DNA of 64,000 bases, from the NCBI RefSeq assembly GCF_003121485.1, contig NZ_QAVX01000001.1:124001-188000 (forward strand). The letters run 5' to 3'. Both the position numbers and the translations under genes were made by a program. The DNA comes from Dyella sp. C11. Lineage in GTDB: Bacteria > Pseudomonadota > Gammaproteobacteria > Xanthomonadales > Rhodanobacteraceae. How positions within the stretch are numbered: position 1 is the first letter of the stretch; every line of letters begins with the position of its first letter. The notes beneath the pieces were generated by a model. It searched no databases and was not told the DNA's origin. It saw only the letters and a program-made list of their open reading frames with translations. Shown here in pieces: positions 36,345 through 45,347 of this stretch.

Positions 36345-39300
36345 TCAGCTCTTCCACTTCTGCTTCCAGAAGCGCGGGCTGTTCATCGTCGTCGCGGTGC
36401 TGGTGCTGATCTTCGGCTACTACTCGTGGACGCAGCTGGCCATCGAGGCGTACCCCGAACTGAGCGACGTCACCGCCCAGGTGACCACGCAGGTGCCGGG
36501 GCTGGCCGCCGAGGAGATCGAACAGCAGGTCACCACGCCGCTGGAACGTGCCTTGTCCGGTACGCCGGGCCTGGTGGCCATGCGCTCCAGCAGCACGTTC
36601 GGTCTCTCGCTGATCACGCTGGTGTTCAAGGACGGCTCGGAGGATTACTGGGAGCGTCAGCGCGTGACCGAGCGCATTGCGCAGGCCACGCTGCCAGCGG
36701 GCATCACGCCCAGTCTCGATCCGGTGTCGGGGCCGGCGGGCGAGATCTATCGTTACACGCTCGAATCCACCAGCAAGAACCTGATGCAGCTGTCGGAGCT
36801 TCAGAACTGGGTGGTTGTGCCGGCGCTGGAGAAGATTCCCGGCGTGGCCAACGTGGATGTGTTCGGCGGCTTCACCAAGGAGTTCCAGCTGGAGCTCGAT
36901 CCCGCGCAGCTGCTGCATTACGGCGTCAGCGTTAATCAGGTGACCAGCGCCATTTCATCCAATACGGCCAATGCAGGCGGCGGGCGCATTACGCGCGGCG
37001 CCCAGTCGTACATCGTGCGCGGCATCGGCATGGTGCACACGCTGAAGGATCTGGGCGACGTGGTGGTGACGCAGAACAACGGTGTACCCGTGCTGGTGCG
37101 CGACCTGGGCAAGCTGCAGTACGGCCACCAGGTGCGTGAAGGCATTCTTGGCAAGGACAACAACCCCGACACGGTCGAGGGCATCGTTGACCTGCTCAAG
37201 TACGAAAACCCCTCGCGCGTGCTGGAAGACATTCACGCCACGGTAGCCAAGCTCAACAAGCAGCTTGAGCCGCAGGATGTTCGCCTGGTGCCGTACATCG
37301 ATCGCGACGACCTGGTGAATGCCACGAAGGAAAAGGTGTTCCATACCGTGATGGAAGGTGTGGGCCTGGTGTGCATCGTGCTCATCCTGTTCCTGGGCAG
37401 CCCGCGTTCGGCGATGGTGGCGGCGGTGGCCATCCCCATGTCGCTCGTCACCGTGTTCATCCTGATGCAGTTCACGCACATGCCAGCGAATCTGTTCTCG
37501 CTGGGTGCGATCGACTTCGGTGTGATCGTGGATGGCACCATCGTGGTGACGGAGGCGATCCTGCGGCGTCGCGAAGAGAAGCCGAACTCGGTGCTCACCG
37601 AAGACGATGTGATGACGGTAACCAAGCACGTGGGTCGCTCGATCTTCTTCGCCACGTTGATCATTGTCACCGCGTACCTGCCGCTGTTCGCGTTCGAACA
37701 TGCCGAAGGCAAGCTGTTCCGTCCCATGGCCTTTACCGTGGGTTACGCGCTGCTGGCGGCGCTGCTGTGTACGGTGACGCTCACGCCGGGTCTTGCCTAC
37801 TTCGCGCTGCGCAAGCCGCGCAAGATGTTCAAGAACAAGCCGCTTGAGCGTCTGCAGGCCGGATACACAGCGATGCTTGCAAGGCTGCTGGGCAAGCTGC
37901 CGGTGGTCTATTCGGTGGCGGGCGTCGCCCTGGTTGGCGTCCTGGTGCTGGGCGCTTCCATCGGTCGCGAATTCCTGCCGGACCTGGACGAAGGATCGCT
38001 GTGGCTGCAGGTGCAGATGCCATCCGGTTTGTCGCTGGACAAGGCCAGCGAGATGACGTCGGACCTGCGCCGCGTGATCCGTGAGTTCCCCGAGGTGTCG
38101 TATGTGGTGACGCAGCTGGGTCGAAACGACACCGGCACCGACCCTTGGACACCGTCGCACGTGGAATCCGGTGTGGGCCTGAAGCCCTACGACACCTGGC
38201 CCAGCGGTGAAACCAAGGACCAGTTCATCCGCAAGTTCAACGCACGCATGCAGCAGATTCCCGGCGTTACCGTGGGTATCAGTCAGCCGATCGTGGACGG
38301 CGAGAACGACATGATCGGCGGCGCGCACAGCCCCCTGGTGCTGCGCATCTACGGTGACGACCTCAGCGAACTTCGCCGCATCGGCAATGAGATCGTGGAT
38401 GTATTGCACGGCGTGCGCGGCACCGCGGGAGCGTCGGTTTTCCAGGAGCCGCCCATTCCGCAGCTGGCCATTACCGCGGATCGCGATGCGGCTGCGCGTT
38501 ACGGCATCAACGTGGGCGACATCAGCGGTCTTATCCAGACGGCGATTGGCGGATCTCCGGTGACGCAGGTCTACGTGGGCGACCGCATCTACAACGTCAC
38601 CACACGCGTATCCAATGCGACGGCCAACAATGTCGAAGCCATCGGGCAGTTGCCGTTGAGCGCCGCCAATGGTGCGCAGGTGCCGTTGAAGCAGGTGGCG
38701 GACATCCGTTTCAAGACGGGCGAAAGCACCATCGCGCATCAGGAAGGCAAGCGCCAGATCACCATCGGCGTGGAGAACCGCGACCGTGCGTTGTCCGAAT
38801 ACCTTGCCGATGCGCAGGCGCAGATCGATGCGAAAGTGCATTTCGACAAGTCGATCTACCAACTGCAATGGGCGGGCACGTTCGAAAACCAGCAGCGCGC
38901 GGAAGCACGCCTTGGTGTCGTGATGGCGCTGGTGATGGGCATCATGCTGGTGTTCCTGTTCTTCGAATTCGGCAAGTTGCATCAGGCAGTCATGGTGCTG
39001 GCCGTGGTGCCGCTGGCAACGGTGGGTGGTCTCATCTCGCTGCATTTGCGTGGCGAGACACTCAACATCGCTACGGCAGTGGGCTTCATCGCGCTGTTTG
39101 GCGTAGCCGTGCAGAACGGCATCATCATGGTGGCGAATATCAATCGCGTGCGTAAGCACGGGCACGGCCTGCGCGATGCCGTGCTGGAAGGCGCCACCGA
39201 GCGCTTCCGTCCCGTGTTGATGACCGCGACCGTGGCCAGCGTCGGCATGTTGCCGGCGGCGCTTGCGACCGGCATCGGCACCGATGTGCAGCGCGGACTT

Positions 39301-39438
39301 GCCACGGTGGTCGTGGGCGGCCTGCCCATCGCCACGCTGCTGACGCTTTTCATTCTTCCGGGTTTCTACTTTGCGGTGGAGCGCTACATCGAGCGCCATC
39401 GTCGCAAGAGCCGTCCGCACCCCTCGCGGGAGCTGTGA
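36337..39438 (+). CDS. Heavy-metal efflux RND transporter (CzcA/CusA family)
   Basis: Inner-membrane proton-driven exporter, 1033 aa, twelve TM helices and two large periplasmic loops. The TM4 motif GAIDFGVIVDGTIVVTEAI is the heavy-metal (HME) subclass mark, with the proton-relay Asp pair. Other signs: AIEAYPELSDVTAQVTTQVPGLAAEEIEQQVT at the N-terminus and GVAVQNGIIMVANINRVRK in the second half. The Cus-type methionine ladder was not traced, so the metal (Co/Zn/Cd versus Cu/Ag) is undecided. Starts within the adaptor gene and is followed by its outer-membrane channel. Confidence 0.95.
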   Translation: MINQLFHFCFQKRGLFIVVAVLVLIFGYYSWTQLAIEAYPELSDVTAQVTTQVPGLAAEEIEQQVTTPLERALSGTPGLVAMRSSSTFGLSLITLVFKDGSEDYWERQRVTERIAQATLPAGITPSLDPVSGPAGEIYRYTLESTSKNLMQLSELQNWVVVPALEKIPGVANVDVFGGFTKEFQLELDPAQLLHYGVSVNQVTSAISSNTANAGGGRITRGAQSYIVRGIGMVHTLKDLGDVVVTQNNGVPVLVRDLGKLQYGHQVREGILGKDNNPDTVEGIVDLLKYENPSRVLEDIHATVAKLNKQLEPQDVRLVPYIDRDDLVNATKEKVFHTVMEGVGLVCIVLILFLGSPRSAMVAAVAIPMSLVTVFILMQFTHMPANLFSLGAIDFGVIVDGTIVVTEAILRRREEKPNSVLTEDDVMTVTKHVGRSIFFATLIIVTAYLPLFAFEHAEGKLFRPMAFTVGYALLAALLCTVTLTPGLAYFALRKPRKMFKNKPLERLQAGYTAMLARLLGKLPVVYSVAGVALVGVLVLGASIGREFLPDLDEGSLWLQVQMPSGLSLDKASEMTSDLRRVIREFPEVSYVVTQLGRNDTGTDPWTPSHVESGVGLKPYDTWPSGETKDQFIRKFNARMQQIPGVTVGISQPIVDGENDMIGGAHSPLVLRIYGDDLSELRRIGNEIVDVLHGVRGTAGASVFQEPPIPQLAITADRDAAARYGINVGDISGLIQTAIGGSPVTQVYVGDRIYNVTTRVSNATANNVEAIGQLPLSAANGAQVPLKQVADIRFKTGESTIAHQEGKRQITIGVENRDRALSEYLADAQAQIDAKVHFDKSIYQLQWAGTFENQQRAEARLGVVMALVMGIMLVFLFFEFGKLHQAVMVLAVVPLATVGGLISLHLRGETLNIATAVGFIALFGVAVQNGIIMVANINRVRKHGHGLRDAVLEGATERFRPVLMTATVASVGMLPAALATGIGTDVQRGLATVVVGGLPIATLLTLFILPGFYFAVERYIERHRRKSRPHPSREL

Positions 39439-39440
39439 TC

Positions 39441-40955
39441 ATGAACCAGTCACTGTTGTTTCGTTCCCTTCGCACTGCGCTTGCCCTGGGCGTAGTCGTG
39501 ACGCTTGCGGGTTGTGCGGTTGGGCCCGATTACAAGCGGCCACAGACGTCGCAGGCACAAACCTACTCACCCACGCCGATGCCAGCGCAGACGGCGTCGG
39601 CCAGTGGCCCGGCGGGCGAATCGCAGCATCTGCTGGCGTCGATGGATATTCCGGGCCAATGGTGGACGCTGTTCCACTCCGAGCCGCTCAACGGCCTGAT
39701 CGCCGACGCGCTCAAGCACAACGCGGATATCGAGGCGGCACACGCGTCGTTGCAGGCATCGTGGGAAGCCGTCTATGCGCAGCGTGGTGCTTACTTCCCC
39801 ACGGTCAACGGCAGCTTCAATCCCACGCGGCAGGATGTCGCCAACGATGTGGCGAGCGGCGTGGCGTCCAACGCCAACCTGTACAGCCTCACCACGGCGC
39901 AGGTGAGCGTGTCGTACGCGCTGGATATCTGGGGACTCAACCGGCGGCAGGTAGAATCGCTTGCGGCGCAGGCAAACCAGCAGCGCTTCCAGCTGGAGGC
40001 CACGTATCTCACGCTGACCAGCAACGTGGTGAATGCAGCGATTACCGAAGCATCGCTGCGTGCGCAGATCGACCTGACGCATCGGATCATCGACGAGCAG
40101 GAAAAGATCCTCGGCACGTTGAAGCGTCAGCAGGCGTTGGGTGATGTTTCAGACGCCGCGATCGCTGCGCAGGAAGCCACGCTGGAACAGAGCCGCGCCA
40201 CGCTGCCGCCGCTCGACAAGCAACTCGCGCAACAGCGTGATTTGCTGGCCACGCTTACCGGACGAACGCCTGACCAGCGCATTGACGCCACGTTCCAGCT
40301 GGATGCATTGCAGCTGCCCGCTGAATTGCCGGTCAGCTTGCCTGCGCAGTTGGTGGATCAGCGCCCCGATGTGCGTGCCGCAGAGGAGCAGCTGCACGCG
40401 GCCAGCGCGGAGGTGGGTGTGGCCATCGCCAACCGCTTGCCGAACGTGCAGATCAATGCGTCGTTCGGCAATGCGTCGGAACAGATGAGTCATCTCTTTG
40501 GCGCGGGCAGCGGTTTCTGGGGTGTGGGCGCCACGGTGACGCAGCCCTTGTTCGACGCGGGCACGCTCAAGCACAAGCAGCGTGGCGCCGAGGCGGCCTA
40601 TCGCCAGGCAGCGGCGCAATACCGCGGCACGGTGCTGGGTGCGATGCAGAATGTGGCGGACACGCTGCACGCCATCGATGCCGACGCGCAGGCGCTGGCC
40701 GCCGCGCAGCGGGCCGAGCAGGCGGCTGCGCGCAGTCTGGATATTGCCAGGCGTCAGCTGGCACTCGGTGACCTCAGCGAAAGCGCCATGCTCAATGCGC
40801 AGCTCACCTGGCAACAGGCGGCGCTGACGCTGGTACAGGCGCGCGCCGCGCGTTACGCCGACACCGTGGCGCTGTTCCAGTCGCTGGGCGGCGGCTGGTG
40901 GCACCGGAAGGACGAGCAGGAGACGGCGACCGCGCGGTCGGACACGCCGCGCTAG
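39441..40955 (+). CDS. Outer-membrane efflux channel lipoprotein (NodT/OprM type)
   Basis: TolC-like trimeric channel subunit, 504 aa. ATG with GGGAG eight bases upstream; a GTG six bases earlier is too close. Lipobox VTLAGCAVGPDYKRP is the classical NodT start. Two OEP repeats: ALKHNADIEAAHASLQASWEAVYAQRGAYFP with SYALDIWGLNRRQVES, and DVRAAEEQLHAASAEVGVAIANRLPNVQINASFG with a QPLFDAG turn. Completes the adaptor-pump-channel operon; its stop is only 3 bp from the stop of the convergent pentapeptide gene. Confidence 0.94.
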   Translation: MNQSLLFRSLRTALALGVVVTLAGCAVGPDYKRPQTSQAQTYSPTPMPAQTASASGPAGESQHLLASMDIPGQWWTLFHSEPLNGLIADALKHNADIEAAHASLQASWEAVYAQRGAYFPTVNGSFNPTRQDVANDVASGVASNANLYSLTTAQVSVSYALDIWGLNRRQVESLAAQANQQRFQLEATYLTLTSNVVNAAITEASLRAQIDLTHRIIDEQEKILGTLKRQQALGDVSDAAIAAQEATLEQSRATLPPLDKQLAQQRDLLATLTGRTPDQRIDATFQLDALQLPAELPVSLPAQLVDQRPDVRAAEEQLHAASAEVGVAIANRLPNVQINASFGNASEQMSHLFGAGSGFWGVGATVTQPLFDAGTLKHKQRGAEAAYRQAAAQYRGTVLGAMQNVADTLHAIDADAQALAAAQRAEQAAARSLDIARRQLALGDLSESAMLNAQLTWQQAALTLVQARAARYADTVALFQSLGGGWWHRKDEQETATARSDTPR

Positions 40956-40958
40956 GTG

Positions 40959-41561
40959 TCAGTCCTGCAGTTCGATATCGAGGCTGTCGAGCAGCGAGAC
41001 AGCCTCGGGCAACGAAAAGCGTGCCCGCTTGATGTCGTTGGTGAAGATGTTGATGCGGTAGTTCAGGGCATCGGTGAAATTGGCGCCGGCCAGTCGCGTG
41101 CGTGCGAATACGCTGTCACGCAGGTCGGTGCCGTTGAAGTCTGCGCCTTGGGCGTTGGCGTCGGTGAAGTCGACGTCCAGCGCGCGGCATTCGGCCAGCA
41201 CGCATTCGCTCAGGTCCAATCCGAAAAAGCTTGAGTCGTTGAGCACGCAACGGTGGAACCGGAGCGCCTGCGCCATGCGCACGCGTGGCCAGTGCGCCTG
41301 CGTCCAGTCAATGCCGACCATCTTGCAGTCGCTGAAGCGCACCGCATCGAAACCGGTGCCGGTGATCTTCGCCAGGCTCAGGTTGCACTCGTGGAATTCG
41401 CAGTCACTGAAGCGGCAGCGTGTGAGCGTGGCCTCGCTGAAGTTGCAACGCGTAAAGCTGCAATCGCGAAAGCGCACGCCGTCGATGGCCGCGCCGACCA
41501 GGTCGAGGTCCGCGAAGGCCTGGTCGTCATAGGCTGTTTCGGTCAGCGCGTGCGTGGCCAT
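40959..41561 (-). CDS. Pentapeptide-repeat protein
   Basis: 200 aa from the ATG of MATHALTETAYDDQ (weak ribosome site); a GTG at 41591 is possible but would overlap the DedA gene. About 25 consecutive A(D/N)LxX-like pentapeptides give a right-handed quadrilateral beta-helix: FRDCSFTRCNFSEATLTRCRF, FSDCEFHECNLS, CVLAECRALDVDFTDANAQGADFNGTDLRDSVF. Resembles the Qnr/McbG family in repeat style (RFxxCxF) and in the two-part helix with a loop near LDLSECVLAECRALDVDF. Whether it protects gyrase is unknown. Ten bp after DedA, same strand. Confidence 0.88.
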   Translation of the reverse strand: MATHALTETAYDDQAFADLDLVGAAIDGVRFRDCSFTRCNFSEATLTRCRFSDCEFHECNLSLAKITGTGFDAVRFSDCKMVGIDWTQAHWPRVRMAQALRFHRCVLNDSSFFGLDLSECVLAECRALDVDFTDANAQGADFNGTDLRDSVFARTRLAGANFTDALNYRINIFTNDIKRARFSLPEAVSLLDSLDIELQD

Positions 41562-41571
41562 GCCTGAGGCG

Positions 41572-42198
41572 TCAGTGCGGGTTGGATTCACACGCTACGC
41601 GGCGCTTGCGGCGCCACCACAGCGCCAGCGCCACGATCAGTGCCACGCTGCCGACCAGCCACAACCCGTTCTGGCCGCGATGAATCCACTTGGCCAGCCA
41701 CTCGTGGTTGTCCGCGCCCAGATAACCCAGGTAGACCCAGAGCGGCACGCTGATCAGCGCGGCGAATCCGTCCAGCAGGAAGAAGCGCAGGAACGATACG
41801 CGATGGGTGGAACCCGCGGTAATGAATACGGCGGTGCGCATGCCGGGCAGGAAGCGCGCGATGAACATCAGGCGGTTGCCGTAGCGTTCGAACTTCTCCT
41901 GCACCTTGGCGTAGCGCTCGGGCGTAAGCACGCGCGCGACGAAACGGATTTTGAGAATTCGCGCACCGAAGTGATGGCCGAGCAGGAACATGCCCGCATC
42001 GCCCACCAGCACGCCGGCCATGCCGACGCCAACCATGGTGTGCACGTTGGCATAGCCAAGGCCCGCGATGACGCCGCCGGCGACCAGCGTGATGTCTTCC
42101 GGCAAGGGGATGCCTGCGCCACACAGCAACAACGCGATGAATACCGCGAGGTAGCCGTTTTCGGCGAACACCGTGACCAGTCGTTCAAGCAGTTCCAT
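41572..42198 (-). CDS. DedA family membrane protein
   Basis: 208-aa integral membrane protein of the DedA/SNARE-associated superfamily. ATG of MELLERLVTVFAENG; GGA five bases upstream. Conserved segments: ENGYLAVFIALLLCGAGIPLPEDITLVAGGVIA, the motif GDAGMFLLGHHFG, and FIARFLPGMRTAVFITAGSTHRVSFLRFFLLDGFAA with the FxRFxPGxR signature. Known members flip phospholipids or undecaprenyl phosphate. Lies just 10 bp from the pentapeptide gene. Confidence 0.92.
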   Translation of the reverse strand: MELLERLVTVFAENGYLAVFIALLLCGAGIPLPEDITLVAGGVIAGLGYANVHTMVGVGMAGVLVGDAGMFLLGHHFGARILKIRFVARVLTPERYAKVQEKFERYGNRLMFIARFLPGMRTAVFITAGSTHRVSFLRFFLLDGFAALISVPLWVYLGYLGADNHEWLAKWIHRGQNGLWLVGSVALIVALALWWRRKRRVACESNPH

Positions 42199-42384
42199 CA
42201 CTATCCATGCCCGGGCGACCCATGCCCCACAAGAGTGCTCGATGATCCCATAGGAAAGCGTCCGTGCGCTTGCGGTGGCGCAGAACGCATCCCTGCCATT
42301 CCCGGGGGAATGGCGGTGCGAGGCGCCATCTTGCAAGGGCGTTGGTTAGAAGGCTGTTCTTTCCGTGCCGGGATGGCGCATATG

Positions 42385-44175
42385 TCAGCGCTGTGACGCG
42401 GTAGGCGTCACGCGGGCGGCCAGCAGCTCGCGCAGTTCGGCTTTCTCGGCGCTATCCAGCGTGCCTTCGCGGCTTTTGGTGGTGAGCCAGTCACGCCGTT
42501 GGATCACGGCCTGTTCTTCCATGCGCCGCAGGGCGTCGAAGAACTCCGCACGCTGCGTTTCCGGTTCCCCCACGACCATGGCCGCCATCAACTTCTGGAG
42601 CGCGGGATATTCAGCGCGCTCGGCAAAGTGCTCCACCAGCATGGCGGGGTTGATGCCAGGACGCGAGCGCGCCAGGTCGATGAGTTCTGCCAGCAGTTCC
42701 ACGCCCGGCTTGTCCAGGCGCAGGAAGCCATAGGGGCGTTCCACCTGGTCGGCCGCACCCGGTTGTGCCAGCAGCAGGGCAATGGCGCTACGCACCAGCG
42801 AGCGTTGCACCACCGTGGGACGCTGCGTGGCGGTGCGCGGTGCGGGTGAGGTATCGAGGGTGGCGCGGGCGCCGGTGCGCTTTTCCAGTTCCTGCGCCAT
42901 CAGGTCGCGGAAGGCGCCATCGGGCAGGCGTGCGATCAACGGGCGCGCGCGTTCGGCCAGGCGGGCGCGCCCATCCAGGCTACCGGTGTCCACGTCGTGC
43001 GCCAGTTCGCCGAAGAAGTATTCGGAGAGCGGCGTGGCGGCCTTCAGGCGTTTCTCAAAACCGTCCTTGCCTTCCTTGCGGATCAGCGTGTCCGGATCTT
43101 CGCCATCGGGCAGGAACAGGAAATACGCCTGGCGACCGTCGCGCAAGCGCGGCAGCGCCGATTCCAGCGCTTTCCATGCAGCCGCACGGCCGGCACGGTC
43201 ACCGTCGAAGCAGAACACCACATCGGGCGCGGCGCGGAACAACACTTCGGTGTGTTCCGGCGTGGTGGCCGTGCCCAGCGTGGCCACCGCAATCGGCAGG
43301 CCGGCCTGATGCATGGCGATGACGTCCATGTAGCCCTCGACCACCACGATGCGGGCGAGACTGGGGTTCGCCTGTTTCACCTGCCACAGCGCGAACAGTT
43401 CGCGGCCTTTGTGGAACAGCGGTGTTTCCGGCGAATTGAGGTACTTCGGCCCCGGCTCTTTTTGAGGAGTGCGGGCAGGGATGCCCGCTTCTTGACCTTC
43501 GCGCGCAGGAGGCGCGCTGGAAATAATGCGACCGCCAAAGGCGATCACGCGACCACGTCTATCCATGATCGGAAACATCAGGCGTTCGCGGAAACGGTCG
43601 TAGCGATTGCCGCGCTCGTTGCTGGCCACCATGCCCGCTTCGTTGAGCAGCTTGGTGCGCCGGTCGCTGCCGCCGAGCGCCTTGATCACGCCGTCGAAGC
43701 CCGCCGGCGCCCAGCCGATGCGGAAGCGCGCGATGGTTTCCGCGTCCAGCCCGCGCTTCTTGCAGTAGGCCTGCGCGTCGGCACTCTTGGGCAATTCGTT
43801 CTCGTACCAGCGTGCGGCCTGGTCGAGCAGGGCGTAGAGGTCGGTCTTGTCCTCGCGCGGACGATCGTCGCCGCCTTCGCGTGGCACGGTCATGCCCACG
43901 GACTGCGCCAGTTCTTCCACCGCATCGGGGAATTCCAGGCGCTCGTAATCCATCAGGAACTTCACCGCGCTGCCGTGTGCGCCACAGCCGAAGCAGTGGA
44001 AGAACTGCTTGGCGGGGCTGACGTAGAACGACGGTGAGCGTTCGTTGTGGAACGGGCAGCAGGCGGTCCATTCGCGCCCGGCCTTTTTCAGCGGCACACG
44101 CCGCTCGATCACGTCGACGATGTCGACGCGAGCAAGCAACTCGTCGATGAAGCTGTCCGGGATACGTCCGCGCAT
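42385..44175 (-). CDS. dnaG: DNA primase
   Basis: Makes RNA primers at the replication fork, 596 aa. Zinc-binding domain CCPFHNERSPSFYVSP...FFHCFGCGAHG at the N-terminus, primase core with TOPRIM motifs VVVEGYMDVIAMHQ and VFCFDGDRAGRAAA, RNA-polymerase domain motif RFRERLMFPIMD, and a helicase-binding C-terminus. Start at the ATG of MRGRIPDSFIDELL; poor ribosome site. Odd: between GGRIIS and GPKYLNSPETP there is an extra segment of about 20 residues (SAPPAREGQEAG..TPQKE) coded by DNA with two adjacent palindromes (43471-43517). Most DnaG proteins have only a short turn here. Confidence 0.96.
   Translation of the reverse strand: MRGRIPDSFIDELLARVDIVDVIERRVPLKKAGREWTACCPFHNERSPSFYVSPAKQFFHCFGCGAHGSAVKFLMDYERLEFPDAVEELAQSVGMTVPREGGDDRPREDKTDLYALLDQAARWYENELPKSADAQAYCKKRGLDAETIARFRIGWAPAGFDGVIKALGGSDRRTKLLNEAGMVASNERGNRYDRFRERLMFPIMDRRGRVIAFGGRIISSAPPAREGQEAGIPARTPQKEPGPKYLNSPETPLFHKGRELFALWQVKQANPSLARIVVVEGYMDVIAMHQAGLPIAVATLGTATTPEHTEVLFRAAPDVVFCFDGDRAGRAAAWKALESALPRLRDGRQAYFLFLPDGEDPDTLIRKEGKDGFEKRLKAATPLSEYFFGELAHDVDTGSLDGRARLAERARPLIARLPDGAFRDLMAQELEKRTGARATLDTSPAPRTATQRPTVVQRSLVRSAIALLLAQPGAADQVERPYGFLRLDKPGVELLAELIDLARSRPGINPAMLVEHFAERAEYPALQKLMAAMVVGEPETQRAEFFDALRRMEEQAVIQRRDWLTTKSREGTLDSAEKAELRELLAARVTPTASQR
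43453..43524. repeat. In-frame palindromic insert within dnaG
   Basis: Two adjacent hairpins, GCGGGCA-GGGA-TGCCCGC (43471-43488) and GCGCGC-AGGAG-GCGCGC (43501-43517), inside about 70 bases that add roughly 20 codons to dnaG without breaking the frame. Reads as a mobile palindromic element tolerated on a surface loop. Confidence 0.6.
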
Positions 44176-44307
44176 AAGGTCTGTAGTTTATCGGTTGCGG
44201 CCCGACTCTGGCCGTTTGGGCCCCGGTTTGGGCCTCGCCGCCCTCTGGTAACCGCGCCGGCGTGCCCTATGCTGGCGCTGGGGAGCCGACAAGGCTTTGG
44301 GGGAATC

Positions 44308-44964
44308 ATGGGGAAAGTGTTGGAGATGGCCAAGTCGGGCCAGCAGGTGCGTTTTCGCCCTGCGTCGCCGGACGATGCCGACGCGGCCGTGCCGTTGATC
44401 TACAGCTCAGGCCCGGTGGCCTTCGATTACGTGTTCACCACCCGCGATGGCGGGGAGGCGGAAGCCTTTCTGCGCTATTGCTTCGTCGATGGCGCCGGTG
44501 AGTTCGGTTGGCGCAACCACTGGGTGGGCGTGGCGGAGGGGCAGGTGGTGGCCGTGGGGGCCGGCTACGGAGCGGACACCAAGTGGCCGTTCACGCTGGC
44601 GGCGGCGCGGCAGATCATCGGCCATTACGGCGTTCGGCGAGGGCTGGGCGTGATCGCGCGCGGGCTGCGCGTGGAATCGCTGATCCGACCGCCAGACGGC
44701 GACATGCACTACCTCGCGCACCTGGCTGTACTGCCCGAATTGCGCGGGCAGGGCGTGGGCCGCGCGCTCATCGACATGCTGGTGGGAACGGCCCGCGACA
44801 TCGGGCGCTCCCGTGTCACGCTCGATGTCGCGGCCAGCAACCCCAGGGCCGAAGCCCTTTACCGTCGCGCCGGCTTCAAGGTCATTGGCGAGCGCATATC
44901 GCGGCTCGCCAATGAGCGTGGTCGGGTCCCTGACCATCGGCGCATGGAACGCATCGTGGACTGA
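44308..44964 (+). CDS. GNAT family N-acetyltransferase
   Basis: Acetyl-CoA dependent transferase, 218 aa. ATG of MGKVLEMAKSG with GGGGGA upstream; the frame is open to 44047 but overlaps dnaG and is not used. N-terminal strands QVRFRPASPDDADAAVPLIYSSGP, acetyl-CoA motif A LAVLPELRGQGVGRALIDMLV, then LDVAASNPRAEALYRRAGFKVIGER. Substrate unknown. It ends 5 bp from the convergent DUF1328 stop. Confidence 0.9.
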   Translation: MGKVLEMAKSGQQVRFRPASPDDADAAVPLIYSSGPVAFDYVFTTRDGGEAEAFLRYCFVDGAGEFGWRNHWVGVAEGQVVAVGAGYGADTKWPFTLAAARQIIGHYGVRRGLGVIARGLRVESLIRPPDGDMHYLAHLAVLPELRGQGVGRALIDMLVGTARDIGRSRVTLDVAASNPRAEALYRRAGFKVIGERISRLANERGRVPDHRRMERIVD

Positions 44965-44969
44965 CGCCG

Positions 44970-45140
44970 TTACGCCATGTGGATGATGCCTACCACGGCA
45001 AGCAAGGCGATCAGGAACAGGATGATGAAGATCGCGAACAACACTTTGGCGATCGCGCCGGTCACGCCGGAGAGCGTGCCGAAACCCAGCCAGCCGGTCA
45101 CGATCGAGACGATGGCAAGGATGATGGCCCACTTAAGCAT
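44970..45140 (-). CDS. DUF1328 (YtjA-like) small membrane protein
   Basis: 56 aa, MLKWAIILAIVSIVTGWLGF, then GTLSGVTGAIAKVLFAIFIILFLIALLAVVGI; two TM helices. GGGAG six bases before the ATG. The pattern and length match the YtjA/DUF1328 family, envelope-stress-linked in enterobacteria. Found by direct reading on the minus strand. Confidence 0.93.
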   Translation of the reverse strand: MLKWAIILAIVSIVTGWLGFGTLSGVTGAIAKVLFAIFIILFLIALLAVVGIIHMA

Positions 45141-45347
45141 GTGTCACTCCCATGGATTGAATTTGGCGCTGCTTTTTTAGGTTCTGGAATGTGAAGGCCG
45201 TGCAGTGCGCTTGTGCAGGACACGCAAGGCGCGCTGCGCGACCGAGCAGCCATTAAGGAAGAAACCGCGACCAACGGCAGGGTGCGGCCCGTCCCCGACT
45301 TGCTAGCCTTGGGCGTCGGCCTCGGGGGAGGCCCAGGGAGGAAGACC

